Shown piece by piece: positions 8,729 to 17,338 of a DNA stretch of 64,000 nt. The position numbers were made by a program, and so were the translations under genes. Source of the stretch: Nitrospirillum amazonense (lineage in GTDB: Bacteria > Pseudomonadota > Alphaproteobacteria > Azospirillales > Azospirillaceae). The notes under the pieces were generated by a model. It saw only the letters and a program-made list of their open reading frames with translations. It had not been told where the DNA came from and made no database searches. The stretch covers positions 51,228-115,227 of the forward strand of contig NZ_VITV01000015.1 in the NCBI RefSeq assembly GCF_007828035.1, given 5' to 3'. The stretch's first letter is position 1, and the number at the start of each line of letters is the position of its first letter.

Positions 8729-10039
8729 ATGGCGTTCAATCGACGCGAGATATTGAAGACCCTGGCCGCCGCCGGCGCCCTCACCACCGTGCCCGGCCTG
8801 GGGCAGTTGGCCTTCGCCGCGCCCGGTGGCGCAACCAACGGCGCGCAAGGCGCGAACGGCAAAATCCTGGTCGTGCTGTTCTTCCGCGGCGGCATGGACG
8901 TGCTGAATTTCATCGGCCCGGCCAATGACGCGGTCTACATCGACGCGCGGCCGGCCGACCTGCGGCTGCTGGACAGCGGCGACAAGGCCGGCATCGCGAT
9001 GGACAGCGACCTGGCGCAGGGTGTGGATTTCCGTCTGCATCCCGAAGCCGCCGCTCTGCATGAAATCTACCGCCAGGGCGACCTGGCCATCGTCCACGCC
9101 ACCGGCCTGTCCAACGCCACCCGCAGCCATTTCGAGGCGCAGGAACTGATGGAGCGCGGCCTGGCGGAGGAGCCCAAGGGCAACGGCGTCCTGGGCACGG
9201 AGGGTGGCTGGGTCGCCCGCCTGCTGCGCCAGATGGGAAGCAATGGCGAGCTGGTGGCGGTCAGCACCGCCGGCGGCGTGCCCAAGCTGCTGCAAGGCTA
9301 TCCCGAAGCCCTGTCCATTCCCGACCTGCGCGGCGGCTTCGGCCTGCCCGGGGGGCCAAGCACCCAGGCGGTGCTGGAGCGGTTATACCCGGCCGGCGGC
9401 CAAGCGGCGTCCTTCAATCCCAATGTCGCGCGCGGTGGCCGGGTGGCGCTGGACGCCGCCCTGCGCCTGAACGCCGCCCTACCCAAGGGGCCGGATGGCA
9501 AGGTCCTGGCCTACCAGCCGGAGCATGGCGGCGCCTTCGACGGCGACGTCGGCCGCTCGCTGGAGACGGTGGCCCGCCTGATCCGCATGGACGCCGGCCT
9601 GAAGGTCGCCTGCGTCGACATGGGCGGCTGGGACACGCATGAGGGCCAGGCCGGCCGATTCAAGAGCCTGGTCCATCAGCTGTCGGGCTCGCTGAGCACC
9701 TTCTGGAATGACCTGTCGGCCTATCACGACCGCATCACCCTGGTGACGGTCAGCGAGTTCGGCCGCCGCCTGCGGGCCAACCGCAGCGGCGGCACCGACC
9801 ACGGCCATGGTTCGCTGATGATGGTGCTGGGCGGGGGCGTGGCGGGCGGCCGCCTGCTGGGCCGCTGGCCGGGCTTGCAGCCGCAGGACTTGGACGAGCG
9901 CGTGGACCTGGCCGTCACCACCGACTATCGCGACGTGCTGGCCAGCGTGCTGAAGCATCGCATGGGCGTTGGCCAGGTGGACGCCGTCTTCCCCGGCTTC
10001 CACCCGGGCAGCGGCGATCCGGCCCTGTTCCGGGCGTAG
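8729..10039 (+). CDS. DUF1501 family protein with Tat signal
   Basis: A 436-aa protein of the DUF1501 family (sulfatase/alkaline-phosphatase-like fold). The N-terminus carries a twin-arginine signal: NRREILK, then a hydrophobic Ala-rich stretch and LAFAAP as the likely cleavage region, so it is probably exported folded. Family motifs include FFRGGMDVLNF near the start, MGGWDTHEGQ near residue 295 and SEFGRR and GTDHGHG further on, which are the probable metal-site residues. A strong GGGAGGAGG precedes the ATG. It follows the DUF1800 gene by 19 bp and probably works with it. Confidence 0.88.
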   Translation: MAFNRREILKTLAAAGALTTVPGLGQLAFAAPGGATNGAQGANGKILVVLFFRGGMDVLNFIGPANDAVYIDARPADLRLLDSGDKAGIAMDSDLAQGVDFRLHPEAAALHEIYRQGDLAIVHATGLSNATRSHFEAQELMERGLAEEPKGNGVLGTEGGWVARLLRQMGSNGELVAVSTAGGVPKLLQGYPEALSIPDLRGGFGLPGGPSTQAVLERLYPAGGQAASFNPNVARGGRVALDAALRLNAALPKGPDGKVLAYQPEHGGAFDGDVGRSLETVARLIRMDAGLKVACVDMGGWDTHEGQAGRFKSLVHQLSGSLSTFWNDLSAYHDRITLVTVSEFGRRLRANRSGGTDHGHGSLMMVLGGGVAGGRLLGRWPGLQPQDLDERVDLAVTTDYRDVLASVLKHRMGVGQVDAVFPGFHPGSGDPALFRA

Positions 10040-10050
10040 TTCGGGCCTAC

Positions 10051-10078
10051 AGCGGCGTGGGCACCTTCTCACGCCGCT
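10051..10078. terminator. Intergenic hairpin between converging genes
   Basis: A perfect 9-bp inverted repeat, AGCGGCGTG at 10051-10059 and CACGCCGCT at 10070-10078, with a 10-nt loop. It lies between the ends of the DUF1501 gene and the chemoreceptor gene. No T-run follows, so it may be a weak terminator or an mRNA end-protecting stem. Confidence 0.45.
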
Positions 10079-10094
10079 GGTACCCGGATTTCCA

Positions 10095-11579
10095 TTACCG
10101 CGCCAGCACGTGCGCGGCCCGCTTGGTGGTGGTGACAGCCTCGCCAACGTGGCCGATGGCTGCGGCGATGCCGCCGAGGTTGTTGGTGACCGTCTCCACC
10201 GCCACCGCCGTGCGCTGCATGTTGGAGGACATGTCACGGGTCACGGCACTCTGCTCCTCCACAGCGCTGGCGGTGGAGGTCACATATTCCCGCACCGTGC
10301 CGATGGATTGGCGGATGGTGCTCAAGGCACCCACGACTTCACCGGAAACGGCCTGCATCCCCTCGATCTCATCGGAGATCTGCTGGGTGGCATTGGCGGA
10401 CTGGGTGGCCAAGTTCTTCACTTCCGTCGCCACCACGGCAAAGCCCTTGCCGGCGTCGCCAGCTCGCGCGGCCTCGATGGTCGCGTTCAGGGCCAGCAGG
10501 TTGATCTGTCCGGCGATACCGCGGATGACCTCAACCACCCCTTCCATGGAGCGCGCCACTTCAGCCAACCGCTGGGTGGAGGCATCGGCCTTATCGGCCA
10601 AGTTGGCGGCGCTCTCGGCCGCCGTCCGCGATTGCGCCATGCTCTGCGAAATCTCGCGGATGGACGCCGCCAGTTCCTCGGCGCTGGACGCCATCATCTG
10701 AACGGCGCCAGAGGTTTCGCCAGCGGCGGTCAGGGCGTCACCCGACTGCCGCGTGGTCTGGTCCATGGCGTGGTCGATCTCCCCGAAGTTCTTGTCGATC
10801 AAGACCTTCAGGTCGGCCAGCATCTGCACCTGGCGGGTGATGTCGGTGGCGTACTTCACCACCTTGAACGGCCGGCCGTTCAGATCGAAGATGGGGTTGT
10901 ACGACGCCTCGATCCAGACCTCGCGCCCGCCCTTGCCCAGGCGGCGGAACTGGGCCGCCTTGTATTCACCCCGGCGCAGCGCATCCCAGAAAGCGCGGTA
11001 ATCGGCGCTGTCGCGGTAGGCGGTGTCCACGAACATGGCGTGCGGCTTGCCCTGCACCTCGGCCAGCGTATAGCCCAAGGTGCCCAGGAAACCGTCGTTG
11101 GCGGTCAGCACGGTGCCGTCCATGGTGAATTCGATCACCGCCTGCGACTTGCGAATGGCGTCCATCTGGCCCCGCAGGTCGGCGTATTCCATCTTTTGCG
11201 CCGTGACGTCGGTCGCGTACTTCACCACCTTCAGCGGCCGGCCCTTGGTGTCGAGAATGGGGTTGTAGGAGGCCTCGATCCAGACCTCCTTGCCACCCTT
11301 GCCGATGCGCTTGAACTGCGCCGCCTGGTATTCCCCGCGCCGCAGCGCCTCCCAAAAAGTCTTATAGGCGGCGCCGTTCCGCTCCGCCTCTTCCACGAAC
11401 ATGCCGTGGGATTTTCCCTGGATCTCCGCCAGGGTATAGCCCATGGCCTTCAGGAAGTTCCTGTTAGCGATCAGCACAGTGCCATCCATGGCGAACTCGA
11501 TCACCGCCTGGGACCGGTCCAGGGCCGTCAGGGTGGCCGCCATCACGCGGAACTGCTTAAGGAAACCCGCCAACATCAT
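10095..11579 (-). CDS. Soluble methyl-accepting chemotaxis protein with tandem PAS domains (BdlA-like layout)
   Basis: A 494-aa receptor with no membrane segment or HAMP domain. Two PAS domains (about residues 20-130 and 142-250) are near-copies with a period of 122 residues: both contain AVIEF, MDGTVL, GYTLAE, QGK, FW-ALRRGEY and [12 protein letters not shown] methyl-accepting signalling domain follows, with the hairpin tip [16 protein letters not shown] near residue 360. The order PAS-PAS-signalling domain without membrane anchor is that of BdlA, a cytoplasmic regulator of biofilm dispersal in Pseudomonas. The sensed cue is unknown. Starts at 11579 or 11576 (two adjacent ATG), with GGAG 7-10 bases upstream. 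The 200-bp region upstream shows no feature I can name. Confidence 0.9.
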   Translation of the reverse strand: MMLAGFLKQFRVMAATLTALDRSQAVIEFAMDGTVLIANRNFLKAMGYTLAEIQGKSHGMFVEEAERNGAAYKTFWEALRRGEYQAAQFKRIGKGGKEVWIEASYNPILDTKGRPLKVVKYATDVTAQKMEYADLRGQMDAIRKSQAVIEFTMDGTVLTANDGFLGTLGYTLAEVQGKPHAMFVDTAYRDSADYRAFWDALRRGEYKAAQFRRLGKGGREVWIEASYNPIFDLNGRPFKVVKYATDITRQVQMLADLKVLIDKNFGEIDHAMDQTTRQSGDALTAAGETSGAVQMMASSAEELAASIREISQSMAQSRTAAESAANLADKADASTQRLAEVARSMEGVVEVIRGIAGQINLLALNATIEAARAGDAGKGFAVVATEVKNLATQSANATQQISDEIEGMQAVSGEVVGALSTIRQSIGTVREYVTSTASAVEEQSAVTRDMSSNMQRTAVAVETVTNNLGGIAAAIGHVGEAVTTTKRAAHVLAR

Positions 11580-11779
11580 TTCAACACTCCAAAAAAAGAT
11601 CCAAGATTCCAGATCGGCCGCAATGGCGGATTCGCAATATTCCGAAAAGGCGCGGTTGCCGGAGCCAATGCCTGGAATGCGTCGAGGATTGGATATTTCA
11701 TGAAGTATGACAAAAACCTTGCCGGCTTATTAATGTTCGCACACCGTTAACATCACCAACGGGATATATACGCGAAAGG

Positions 11780-12409
11780 TTAGGTGGACACCCAAGCCTT
11801 GGGCGACGCGGCGGAGGGTAGGTTCAGGCACAGGACCAGCCGTGCCTGGCCGGTGCCGGCGATGGGGGGAGAGCGGTGAACGACGCCCTCGCCACATGTT
11901 TCGCCACTGCCCTTGAACAGCGCCACGGCATGGCGTGGCATCTCATACAACGGCCCCCGGTATCGCCGCTGCTCCGCCAGCGCGCGGGCGGCATCGATGG
12001 GTGCCACCACCTGGGTGCCCGGGCCCCGATAGGTGGTGATCAGGCGCAGCCGCACATGGTCGCGGTGGAATTTCCAACAGGCGTCGCCCTCCACCACTTC
12101 CAGCCGCAGGTCCACCCACTCCCCGCCCGCCACGTCCAGGAAGCGGCGGCTGAGATCCACGATGTCGGCGGCCAGCCCCAACGGCGCACCGGTCCCGTCC
12201 AGCAGTGGCGCCAGGGCGGTATCCACGTCACCGAGGCGTGCCAGGAAACGGCCTCGGGGCAGGCGGCCCGCCGGCAGGGCGTCCAGCCAAGGGTCCAGCG
12301 CCGCGCCGGGGAACCGGTCCCGCCGCCACAGCGCCAATCCCACCGCCGGATCCGAGACACGGCCCAGCACGGCGGGGTTGGCATCTTCGACAATGCCGGC
12401 GCCGGTCAT
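11780..12409 (-). CDS. DUF1826 family protein
   Basis: A 209-aa protein of the DUF1826 family, with the typical C-terminal half: W-KFHRDHVRLRLITTYRGPGT, then LYEMPRHAVALFKG and VHRSPPIAGTGQARLVLCLN. The pattern of conserved His and Arg suggests a metal-binding or enzymatic protein, but no activity is established. From general knowledge DUF1826 genes often sit in zinc-starvation (Zur) clusters beside COG0523 metallochaperones. The ATG at 12409 overlaps the stop of the upstream 91-aa gene (ATGA), so translation is probably coupled. Longer versions of the frame to 12700 run through that gene and are not real. Confidence 0.82.
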   Translation of the reverse strand: MTGAGIVEDANPAVLGRVSDPAVGLALWRRDRFPGAALDPWLDALPAGRLPRGRFLARLGDVDTALAPLLDGTGAPLGLAADIVDLSRRFLDVAGGEWVDLRLEVVEGDACWKFHRDHVRLRLITTYRGPGTQVVAPIDAARALAEQRRYRGPLYEMPRHAVALFKGSGETCGEGVVHRSPPIAGTGQARLVLCLNLPSAASPKAWVST

Positions 12410-12681
12410 TGCCGCGTCCGCCCGGCCACCAGGTCGTCCCCCGCCACATCGCCGCCGACATGGGCCGCCAGGGTGGCCAGCACATCGGCCACCCCTTCCG
12501 CCCCATAGACGGCGATCAGCCGGGGCAGCAGTTCCACCAGGCCGGCGGCCAAGGCGCTGTGCGCCGGGATGCCCGCCGCCTCGCATCGCGATAGCGCGCC
12601 CTGGAAGGTAAGTAGGGCTTCGGCGAAGCGGGGCGGCACCACGCCGGGGGGCAGTCCAAGGGCGGCGGTGAGGGTGGACAT
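12406..12681 (-). CDS. Small hypothetical protein, 91 aa, first gene of the DUF1826 operon
   Basis: An all-helical looking 91-aa protein without signal peptide or Cys residues; I do not recognise a family. Its stop overlaps the start of the DUF1826 gene by the sequence ATGA, so the two are co-expressed. The start at 12681 lies 35 bp from a near-perfect 28-bp palindrome that looks like a Zur operator, so the protein is probably made under zinc limitation (inference). Codon use fits the rest of the genome. Confidence 0.65.
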   Translation of the reverse strand: MSTLTAALGLPPGVVPPRFAEALLTFQGALSRCEAAGIPAHSALAAGLVELLPRLIAVYGAEGVADVLATLAAHVGGDVAGDDLVAGRTRQ

Positions 12682-12715
12682 CGGGCTCGGGCTCCGGCAT
12701 TGGAAGGGATATTTA

Positions 12716-12743
12716 GAAATGTAACGTTATAACATTACATTTC
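12716..12743. promoter_or_regulatory. Zur-box-like palindromic operator
   Basis: A 28-bp palindrome with 13 of 14 pairs matching; its core is TGTAACGTTATAACATTACA. It is strikingly AT-rich in this GC-rich DNA. The pattern resembles the A/T-rich dyads, GTTATAAC centred, bound by Zur repressors. It is 35 bp upstream of the 91-aa gene and DUF1826 operon, and overlaps the last codons of the MFS gene, which ends at 12735. No T-run follows in either direction, so a terminator role is unlikely. Confidence 0.65.
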
Positions 12744-14204
12744 AAAGGAAGAATGCCGTCGCCCCTTGGCCGTCACCAGCAGGGCCAGGGCCACCAGGCC
12801 GCCCGCCACCAGGAAGGTGACGCGCATGCCGGCGGCGGCTGCGTCCGCCGGGGCGGTGGTAATGTCGGGCACGCCGGAGGCCACGGCGAACACCGCCCCC
12901 AGGGCCGAGGCGCCGGTGATCAGGCCCAGGTTGCGGGCCAGGTTCAGGATGCCGGAGACGACACCCCGCCGGTCGGGTGGAACACCCGACATGACGGCGG
13001 TGTTGTTGGCCGCCTGGAACAGGGCATATCCGGCGGTCAGCACGGCGATGGACCCGACATAAGCGGCAACACCACAGGTGGGCCCCTGCGGACCCAGCCC
13101 CGCCAACGCCATCAGCACCGCCCCCGCCACCATGGCGGCCAAACCGGCGACACTCACGCGCGCCGCGCCGAAGCGATCGACCAGCCGGCCCGCCGGCACG
13201 CCGGCCAGGGCGGACATCAGGGGACCGGCCGACATCACCAGCCCTACCCCGGCGGGGCTCAGGCCCACGGCGCGGACCAGGTAGAACGGCCCCACCACGA
13301 AGGTGGTCGCCATCACCGTCGCCACGGCGCCACTGCCCGCCAGGCCGGGCCCCACCACCGGGTCGCGCAGCAGGCCCAGGCGCACCAGGGGCGAGGCCAC
13401 TCGCGCCTCCACCAGCGCGAACAGCCCGGCGCCCGCGACCGCCGCCGCCAGCAGCGCCAGGTTCAGCACGCCCCAGTGCCCCCGTCCTAACGTCATGGCC
13501 AGAGCATACAGCGCCAGGGTGCCGCCCAGCAGCACCGTGCCGGCAGCATCGAAGCGGGGCCGGTCCGAAGATGATGACATCCTATCCGCCGGCTCTCTGT
13601 CCGCCGGCCCCCTATCCGCCGGCAGGGCCCGCCAGGCCAGCAGCAGGGCCAGACCACCCAGCGGCAGGTTGACCAGAAAGATGGCCCGCCAGCCCCAGGC
13701 GGCGATCAGCGCGCCGCCCAGGGACGGGCCCAGCGCGGTGCCCAGGGCCGACATGGTGCCCATCAAGCCCATGGCGCGGCCGATGCGATCCTTGGGTACC
13801 GTTCCGCCGACGAAGGCCAGGGCCAGCGCCGTCATGGCCGATGCACCCAGCCCCTGCGCCGCCCGGGCGGCGACCAGGACACCCAGGCCGGGCGCCAGCC
13901 CACAGAACGCCGAGGCGCCGGTGAACAGGGCCAGGCCGGCCAGCAACAGGCGGCGGCGACCCGTCAGGTCCCCTAGCCACCCGACGCTGACGATCAGAGT
14001 GGTCATGGCCAGCAGATAGGCCAGGACCACCCATTGCACCTGCTGGAAAGGCGCCCCCAGGGCCCGCGCCAGGGTGGGCAGGGCCACGTTGGCCACGCTG
14101 GTGCCCAGGGAAGACAACAGCACGCACAGCGACAGCGCGGCCAGGACCCACCGGGTCCCCACCGGCGCCACCGTCACTGGTTGATCCATACTCATTGAGG
14201 CCAT
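12735..14204 (-). CDS. MFS drug-resistance-type exporter (DHA2/EmrB-QacA group)
   Basis: A 489-aa inner-membrane protein with about 14 hydrophobic segments. The first half carries the MFS loop motif GWLGDLTGRRRLLLAG and the antiporter motif region ALGTALGPSLGGALI. The central loop has a short repeat, PADR three times, encoded by repeated TCCGCCGGC units. Such proteins expel drugs or metabolites using the proton gradient. GGAGG lies 5 bases before the ATG at 14204. The gene is divergent from a LysR regulator that probably controls it. Its 3' end overlaps the Zur-like operator of the next operon. Confidence 0.88.
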   Translation of the reverse strand: MASMSMDQPVTVAPVGTRWVLAALSLCVLLSSLGTSVANVALPTLARALGAPFQQVQWVVLAYLLAMTTLIVSVGWLGDLTGRRRLLLAGLALFTGASAFCGLAPGLGVLVAARAAQGLGASAMTALALAFVGGTVPKDRIGRAMGLMGTMSALGTALGPSLGGALIAAWGWRAIFLVNLPLGGLALLLAWRALPADRGPADREPADRMSSSSDRPRFDAAGTVLLGGTLALYALAMTLGRGHWGVLNLALLAAAVAGAGLFALVEARVASPLVRLGLLRDPVVGPGLAGSGAVATVMATTFVVGPFYLVRAVGLSPAGVGLVMSAGPLMSALAGVPAGRLVDRFGAARVSVAGLAAMVAGAVLMALAGLGPQGPTCGVAAYVGSIAVLTAGYALFQAANNTAVMSGVPPDRRGVVSGILNLARNLGLITGASALGAVFAVASGVPDITTAPADAAAAGMRVTFLVAGGLVALALLVTAKGRRHSSFEM

Positions 14205-14264
14205 GTCACCCTCCGCTCATTGGTTCGGGCGGACGGTAGCCGGCAGGGTGACATGGCGGAATGC

Positions 14265-14288
14265 GCACGGATTGCAGCATATTCGTGC
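14265..14288. promoter_or_regulatory. Possible LysR operator between the MFS and LysR genes
   Basis: An interrupted dyad GCACG-N14-CGTGC lies in the 128-bp divergent region. LysR proteins often bind such dyads between their own gene and the target gene. The evidence is only position and symmetry. Confidence 0.3.
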
Positions 14289-14332
14289 ACGCCACGCGCT
14301 ATGTCGCGTCGCGCCGCATGTTAGGATACGTC

Positions 14333-15253
14333 ATGGCCACCCTGCCCGACTTGAACCTGCTGATCACCCTGGACGTGCTGCTGAGCGAGGGCAGCGTGGC
14401 CAAGGCCGCGCGCCGCCTGCGGCTCAGCCCCTCGGCCATGAGCCGGGCGCTGGCCCGTCTGCGGGAGGTGACGGGCGATCCGCTGCTGGTGCGGGCGGGC
14501 CGGGGCCTGGTGCCGACGCCACATGCCCTGGACTTGCGCGAGCGGGTGGCCCCCCTGGTGCGGGAGGCGGAGGCCGTGCTGCGCCCGGCGGAGGGGCTGG
14601 ATCTGGCGCGCCTCACCCGTACCTTCACCCTGCGCACACGGGAAGGATTCGTGGAAAGCTTCGGCGTCGCGCTCGTCACCCGGGTGGCGCGGGAGGCGCC
14701 GGGCGTGCGCCTGCGCTTCGCGCCCAAGCCGGACAAAGGCAGCACGCCGCTGCGCGACGGCGCCGTAGATCTGGAAACCGGGGTGGTGGGCGACGGCATG
14801 GGGCCGGAGGTCCGCGCACAGGCGCTGTTCCGCGACCGCTTCGTCGGCGTGGCGCGGGCCGGGCATCCCTTGAGCCTAGGTACCCTCACCCCCGTCCGCT
14901 TCGCCGCCGCCCGCCACATCGCCGTGGCCCGCCGCGACCATGACCCGGACCGCCGCCATGCCCCGGTGGACGCGGCGCTGGAACCGCTGGGCCTCGCCCG
15001 CGACGTGGCCGTCATCGTCGGTGACTTCTCCGCCGCATTGACCCTGGCCCGCGCCACCGACCTGGTGGCGACGGTGCCGGAGCGGCATACCCTGACCTTG
15101 CGCGAGGGCCTGTTCAGCTTCGCCCTGCCGGTCGATGTGCCGGAAATCACCGTGTCGTTGCTCTGGCACCCCCGCCTGGACGCCGACCCCGCCCACCGCT
15201 GGCTGCGCGGCTGCGTGCGCGAGGTCTGCGGGGAAACTAGACCTCCAACCTGA
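14333..15253 (+). CDS. LysR-family transcriptional regulator (NodD/SyrM-like group)
   Basis: A 306-aa regulator. Residues 1-60 form a winged helix-turn-helix (DLNLLITLDVLLSEGSVAKA, then RRLRLSPSAMSRALARLRE), followed by an effector domain. The opening DLNLL..LDVLL is typical of the NodD-like branch of the family. ATG 14333 was chosen for the AGGA 7 bases upstream and the family start; the open frame reaches 14261. Divergent from the MFS exporter, so it probably controls that gene. Its 3' end overlaps the kup gene by 17 bp on the other strand. Confidence 0.85.
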   Translation: MATLPDLNLLITLDVLLSEGSVAKAARRLRLSPSAMSRALARLREVTGDPLLVRAGRGLVPTPHALDLRERVAPLVREAEAVLRPAEGLDLARLTRTFTLRTREGFVESFGVALVTRVAREAPGVRLRFAPKPDKGSTPLRDGAVDLETGVVGDGMGPEVRAQALFRDRFVGVARAGHPLSLGTLTPVRFAAARHIAVARRDHDPDRRHAPVDAALEPLGLARDVAVIVGDFSAALTLARATDLVATVPERHTLTLREGLFSFALPVDVPEITVSLLWHPRLDADPAHRWLRGCVREVCGETRPPT

Positions 15254-17189
15254 ATCCCACTTCCATCACCTGTTCCGGCGGCAGGTGAAAGTAATCCGAC
15301 GCCCGCAGGCCTAGGCGCTGCATCAGGTGATAGGCGGTCCAGATGGGGCCGGAGAGGGCGGGGTTCCGCTCGGCGCGGATCAGCCGCTCATGCGAGATGT
15401 AGTAGGTCACCTCCTCCCGGCAGAAGGCCAGGCCCAGGCGGGCCAAGCCGCGCATGACCGTGGGCACGTCGGGCTTCTGCATGAAGCCGATGCGCACCGT
15501 CACCCGCCAGAAGCCATTGCCCACCTGTTCCACCGACAGGCGCTCACCGGCCGGCACGCGGGGCCGCTTGGTCGGCACCAGGGTCAGCAGGATGACGTGC
15601 TCATGCAGCACCCGGTTGTGGGTGACGTGATGCACCAGCATGGGCGACACCCGGTCGGCCGTGCGGGTCACGAACACCGCCGTGCCGGGCAGGCGGTGCA
15701 CCACCGTCTCCTCCACCTGGCGCATGAAGTCGGCGAAGGTGGTGCCGCCCTCGCTCAGCTTGATCTGCACGATGGCGGTGCCCTTGCGCCAGGCGACCAT
15801 GAGGAAGGCGATGAAGCCGCCGATGGCCAGCGGCAGCCAGCCGCCCTCCAGCAGCTTGGTGCTGTTGGCCACCAGAAAGGCCAGGTCCACGGCGGCGAAG
15901 AAGCCCATCATCAGGTTGGTGGGGATGGCCGGCCAGTTCCACAGCTCGCGCATCACCCGGCGCAGCAGGATGGTGGTGATCAGCATGGTGGCCGACACGG
16001 CGATGCCGTAGGCGGCGGCCAGCGCCTCGGAATGGCGGAAGCCCAGCACGATCATCAGGGTCGCGATCATCAGCAGCCAGTTGACCACGCCGACGTAGAT
16101 CTGGCCGTAGGACTTGCGCGAGGTGGGGGAGATGGACATGCGCGGCAGCAGGCGCAGGGTGATGGCCTGCCGCGTCATGGAGAAGACGCCGGAGATCAGC
16201 GCCTGGCTGGCGATGACCGTGGCCATGGTCGCCAGCATGACCAGGGGCACCAGCGCCCAGTCCGGCGCCAGGCGATAGAAGGGATTGTCCACCGCCTCGG
16301 GCTTGCCCAGCAGCAGGGCGCCCTGGCCCAGGTAATTCAGGATCAGGGCGGGGAAGACGACCACGAACCAGGCCCGGCGGATGGCGCCGGCGCCGAAGTG
16401 GCCCATGTCGGCGTACAAGGCCTCCGCCCCCGTCAGCGCCAGGAAGACGGCGCCGAACACGGCGAAGGCCACGCCCGGCGCATGCACCAGCAGGTGTTCG
16501 GCCGACAGCGGATTGAAGGCCATGAGGATGTCCGGCCGCTGCACGACATGGCTGAGGCCGGCCAGGGCCAGCACGCCGAACCATAGCGCCATGATGGGAC
16601 CGAACAGGCGGCCGATGGCGCCGGTGCCGCGGTACTGGATGGCGAACAGGGCCACCAGCACTGCCACGGTCAGGGGCAGGACGAAAGCGCCCAGGTGGCT
16701 GTCGGCCACGACCAGTCCTTCCATGGCCGACAGGACGGAAATGGCGGGGGTGATGGCGCCGTCGCCGAACAGCAGGGCCGCGCCGCAGATGCCCAGGAAC
16801 ACCACCATCGGCACCATCTCCCTGGCGCTGGGCGGATGTACCAGGGACAGGAGCGAGAGGATGCCGCCCTCGCCGTCATTGTCGGCGCGCAGCACCAGGG
16901 CCACGTACTTCACCGCCACGATCAGGATCAGCGCCCAGATGATCAGGCTGACCACCCCCAACACATCGCCCTCGCTGGGCAGGCGGCCGTGATGGGTGAC
17001 GGCGCCCAGCGCCGTTTGCATGGCATAGAGGGGGGAGGTGCCGATGTCGCCGAAAACCACGCCCAGCGCCCCCAGCATCAGCATGCCACGGCTGCCGTGG
17101 ACATGGCCGTGGCCGTGCTGTTCATGCAGGCCATCGGTCGCTGGGGCGGCCGCGCCCTCATCCTTCGCCATCGATTCCGCGTTGCTCAT
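15237..17189 (-). CDS. kup: Low-affinity potassium transporter Kup
   Basis: A 650-aa protein of the KUP/HAK/KT family, K+/H+ symport across the inner membrane. Family motifs: GALGVVFGDIGTSPLYA at about residues 40-56, FGDGAITPAISVLSAMEG at about 145, LALTGAEALYADMGHFG at about 255, and a cytoplasmic C-terminal domain of about 200 residues. The N-terminal 35 residues precede the first membrane segment and include a His-rich stretch, HEQHGHGHVHG, not usual in the family. Start ATG 17189. The 3' end overlaps the converging LysR gene. Confidence 0.96.
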   Translation of the reverse strand: MSNAESMAKDEGAAAPATDGLHEQHGHGHVHGSRGMLMLGALGVVFGDIGTSPLYAMQTALGAVTHHGRLPSEGDVLGVVSLIIWALILIVAVKYVALVLRADNDGEGGILSLLSLVHPPSAREMVPMVVFLGICGAALLFGDGAITPAISVLSAMEGLVVADSHLGAFVLPLTVAVLVALFAIQYRGTGAIGRLFGPIMALWFGVLALAGLSHVVQRPDILMAFNPLSAEHLLVHAPGVAFAVFGAVFLALTGAEALYADMGHFGAGAIRRAWFVVVFPALILNYLGQGALLLGKPEAVDNPFYRLAPDWALVPLVMLATMATVIASQALISGVFSMTRQAITLRLLPRMSISPTSRKSYGQIYVGVVNWLLMIATLMIVLGFRHSEALAAAYGIAVSATMLITTILLRRVMRELWNWPAIPTNLMMGFFAAVDLAFLVANSTKLLEGGWLPLAIGGFIAFLMVAWRKGTAIVQIKLSEGGTTFADFMRQVEETVVHRLPGTAVFVTRTADRVSPMLVHHVTHNRVLHEHVILLTLVPTKRPRVPAGERLSVEQVGNGFWRVTVRIGFMQKPDVPTVMRGLARLGLAFCREEVTYYISHERLIRAERNPALSGPIWTAYHLMQRLGLRASDYFHLPPEQVMEVGFRLEV

Positions 17190-17338
17190 CCGTCCGGTCC
17201 CCGCCCCAATCCCCGCAAAGGGTCGCCTACCCTAGATAAGCCGCCCTGCCCGACCTTCTACCGTTGGGGCGGTCGGGGCGGCAATGCGGCGAATGGGGCT
17301 TCAAAAACCGGACGCCGGATCAGGATGCCTTCCTGGCC

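Noticed and set aside
5128..8925. Very long open frame (1265 codons) on the minus strand
   Set aside because: It lies antisense to the OPT transporter and the DUF1800 gene, has low-complexity His/Gln/Gly/Arg composition, and matches no family. It is a by-product of high GC content.
9969..11750. 593-codon plus-strand open frame
   Set aside because: It is antisense to the double-PAS chemoreceptor, with repeats that mirror the PAS duplication; no family features.
13570..13622. Triplicated TCCGCCGGC units in the MFS gene as a regulatory repeat
   Set aside because: They encode the PADR-PADR-PADR stretch in a cytoplasmic loop and stay in frame; simple repeat expansion is enough to explain them.
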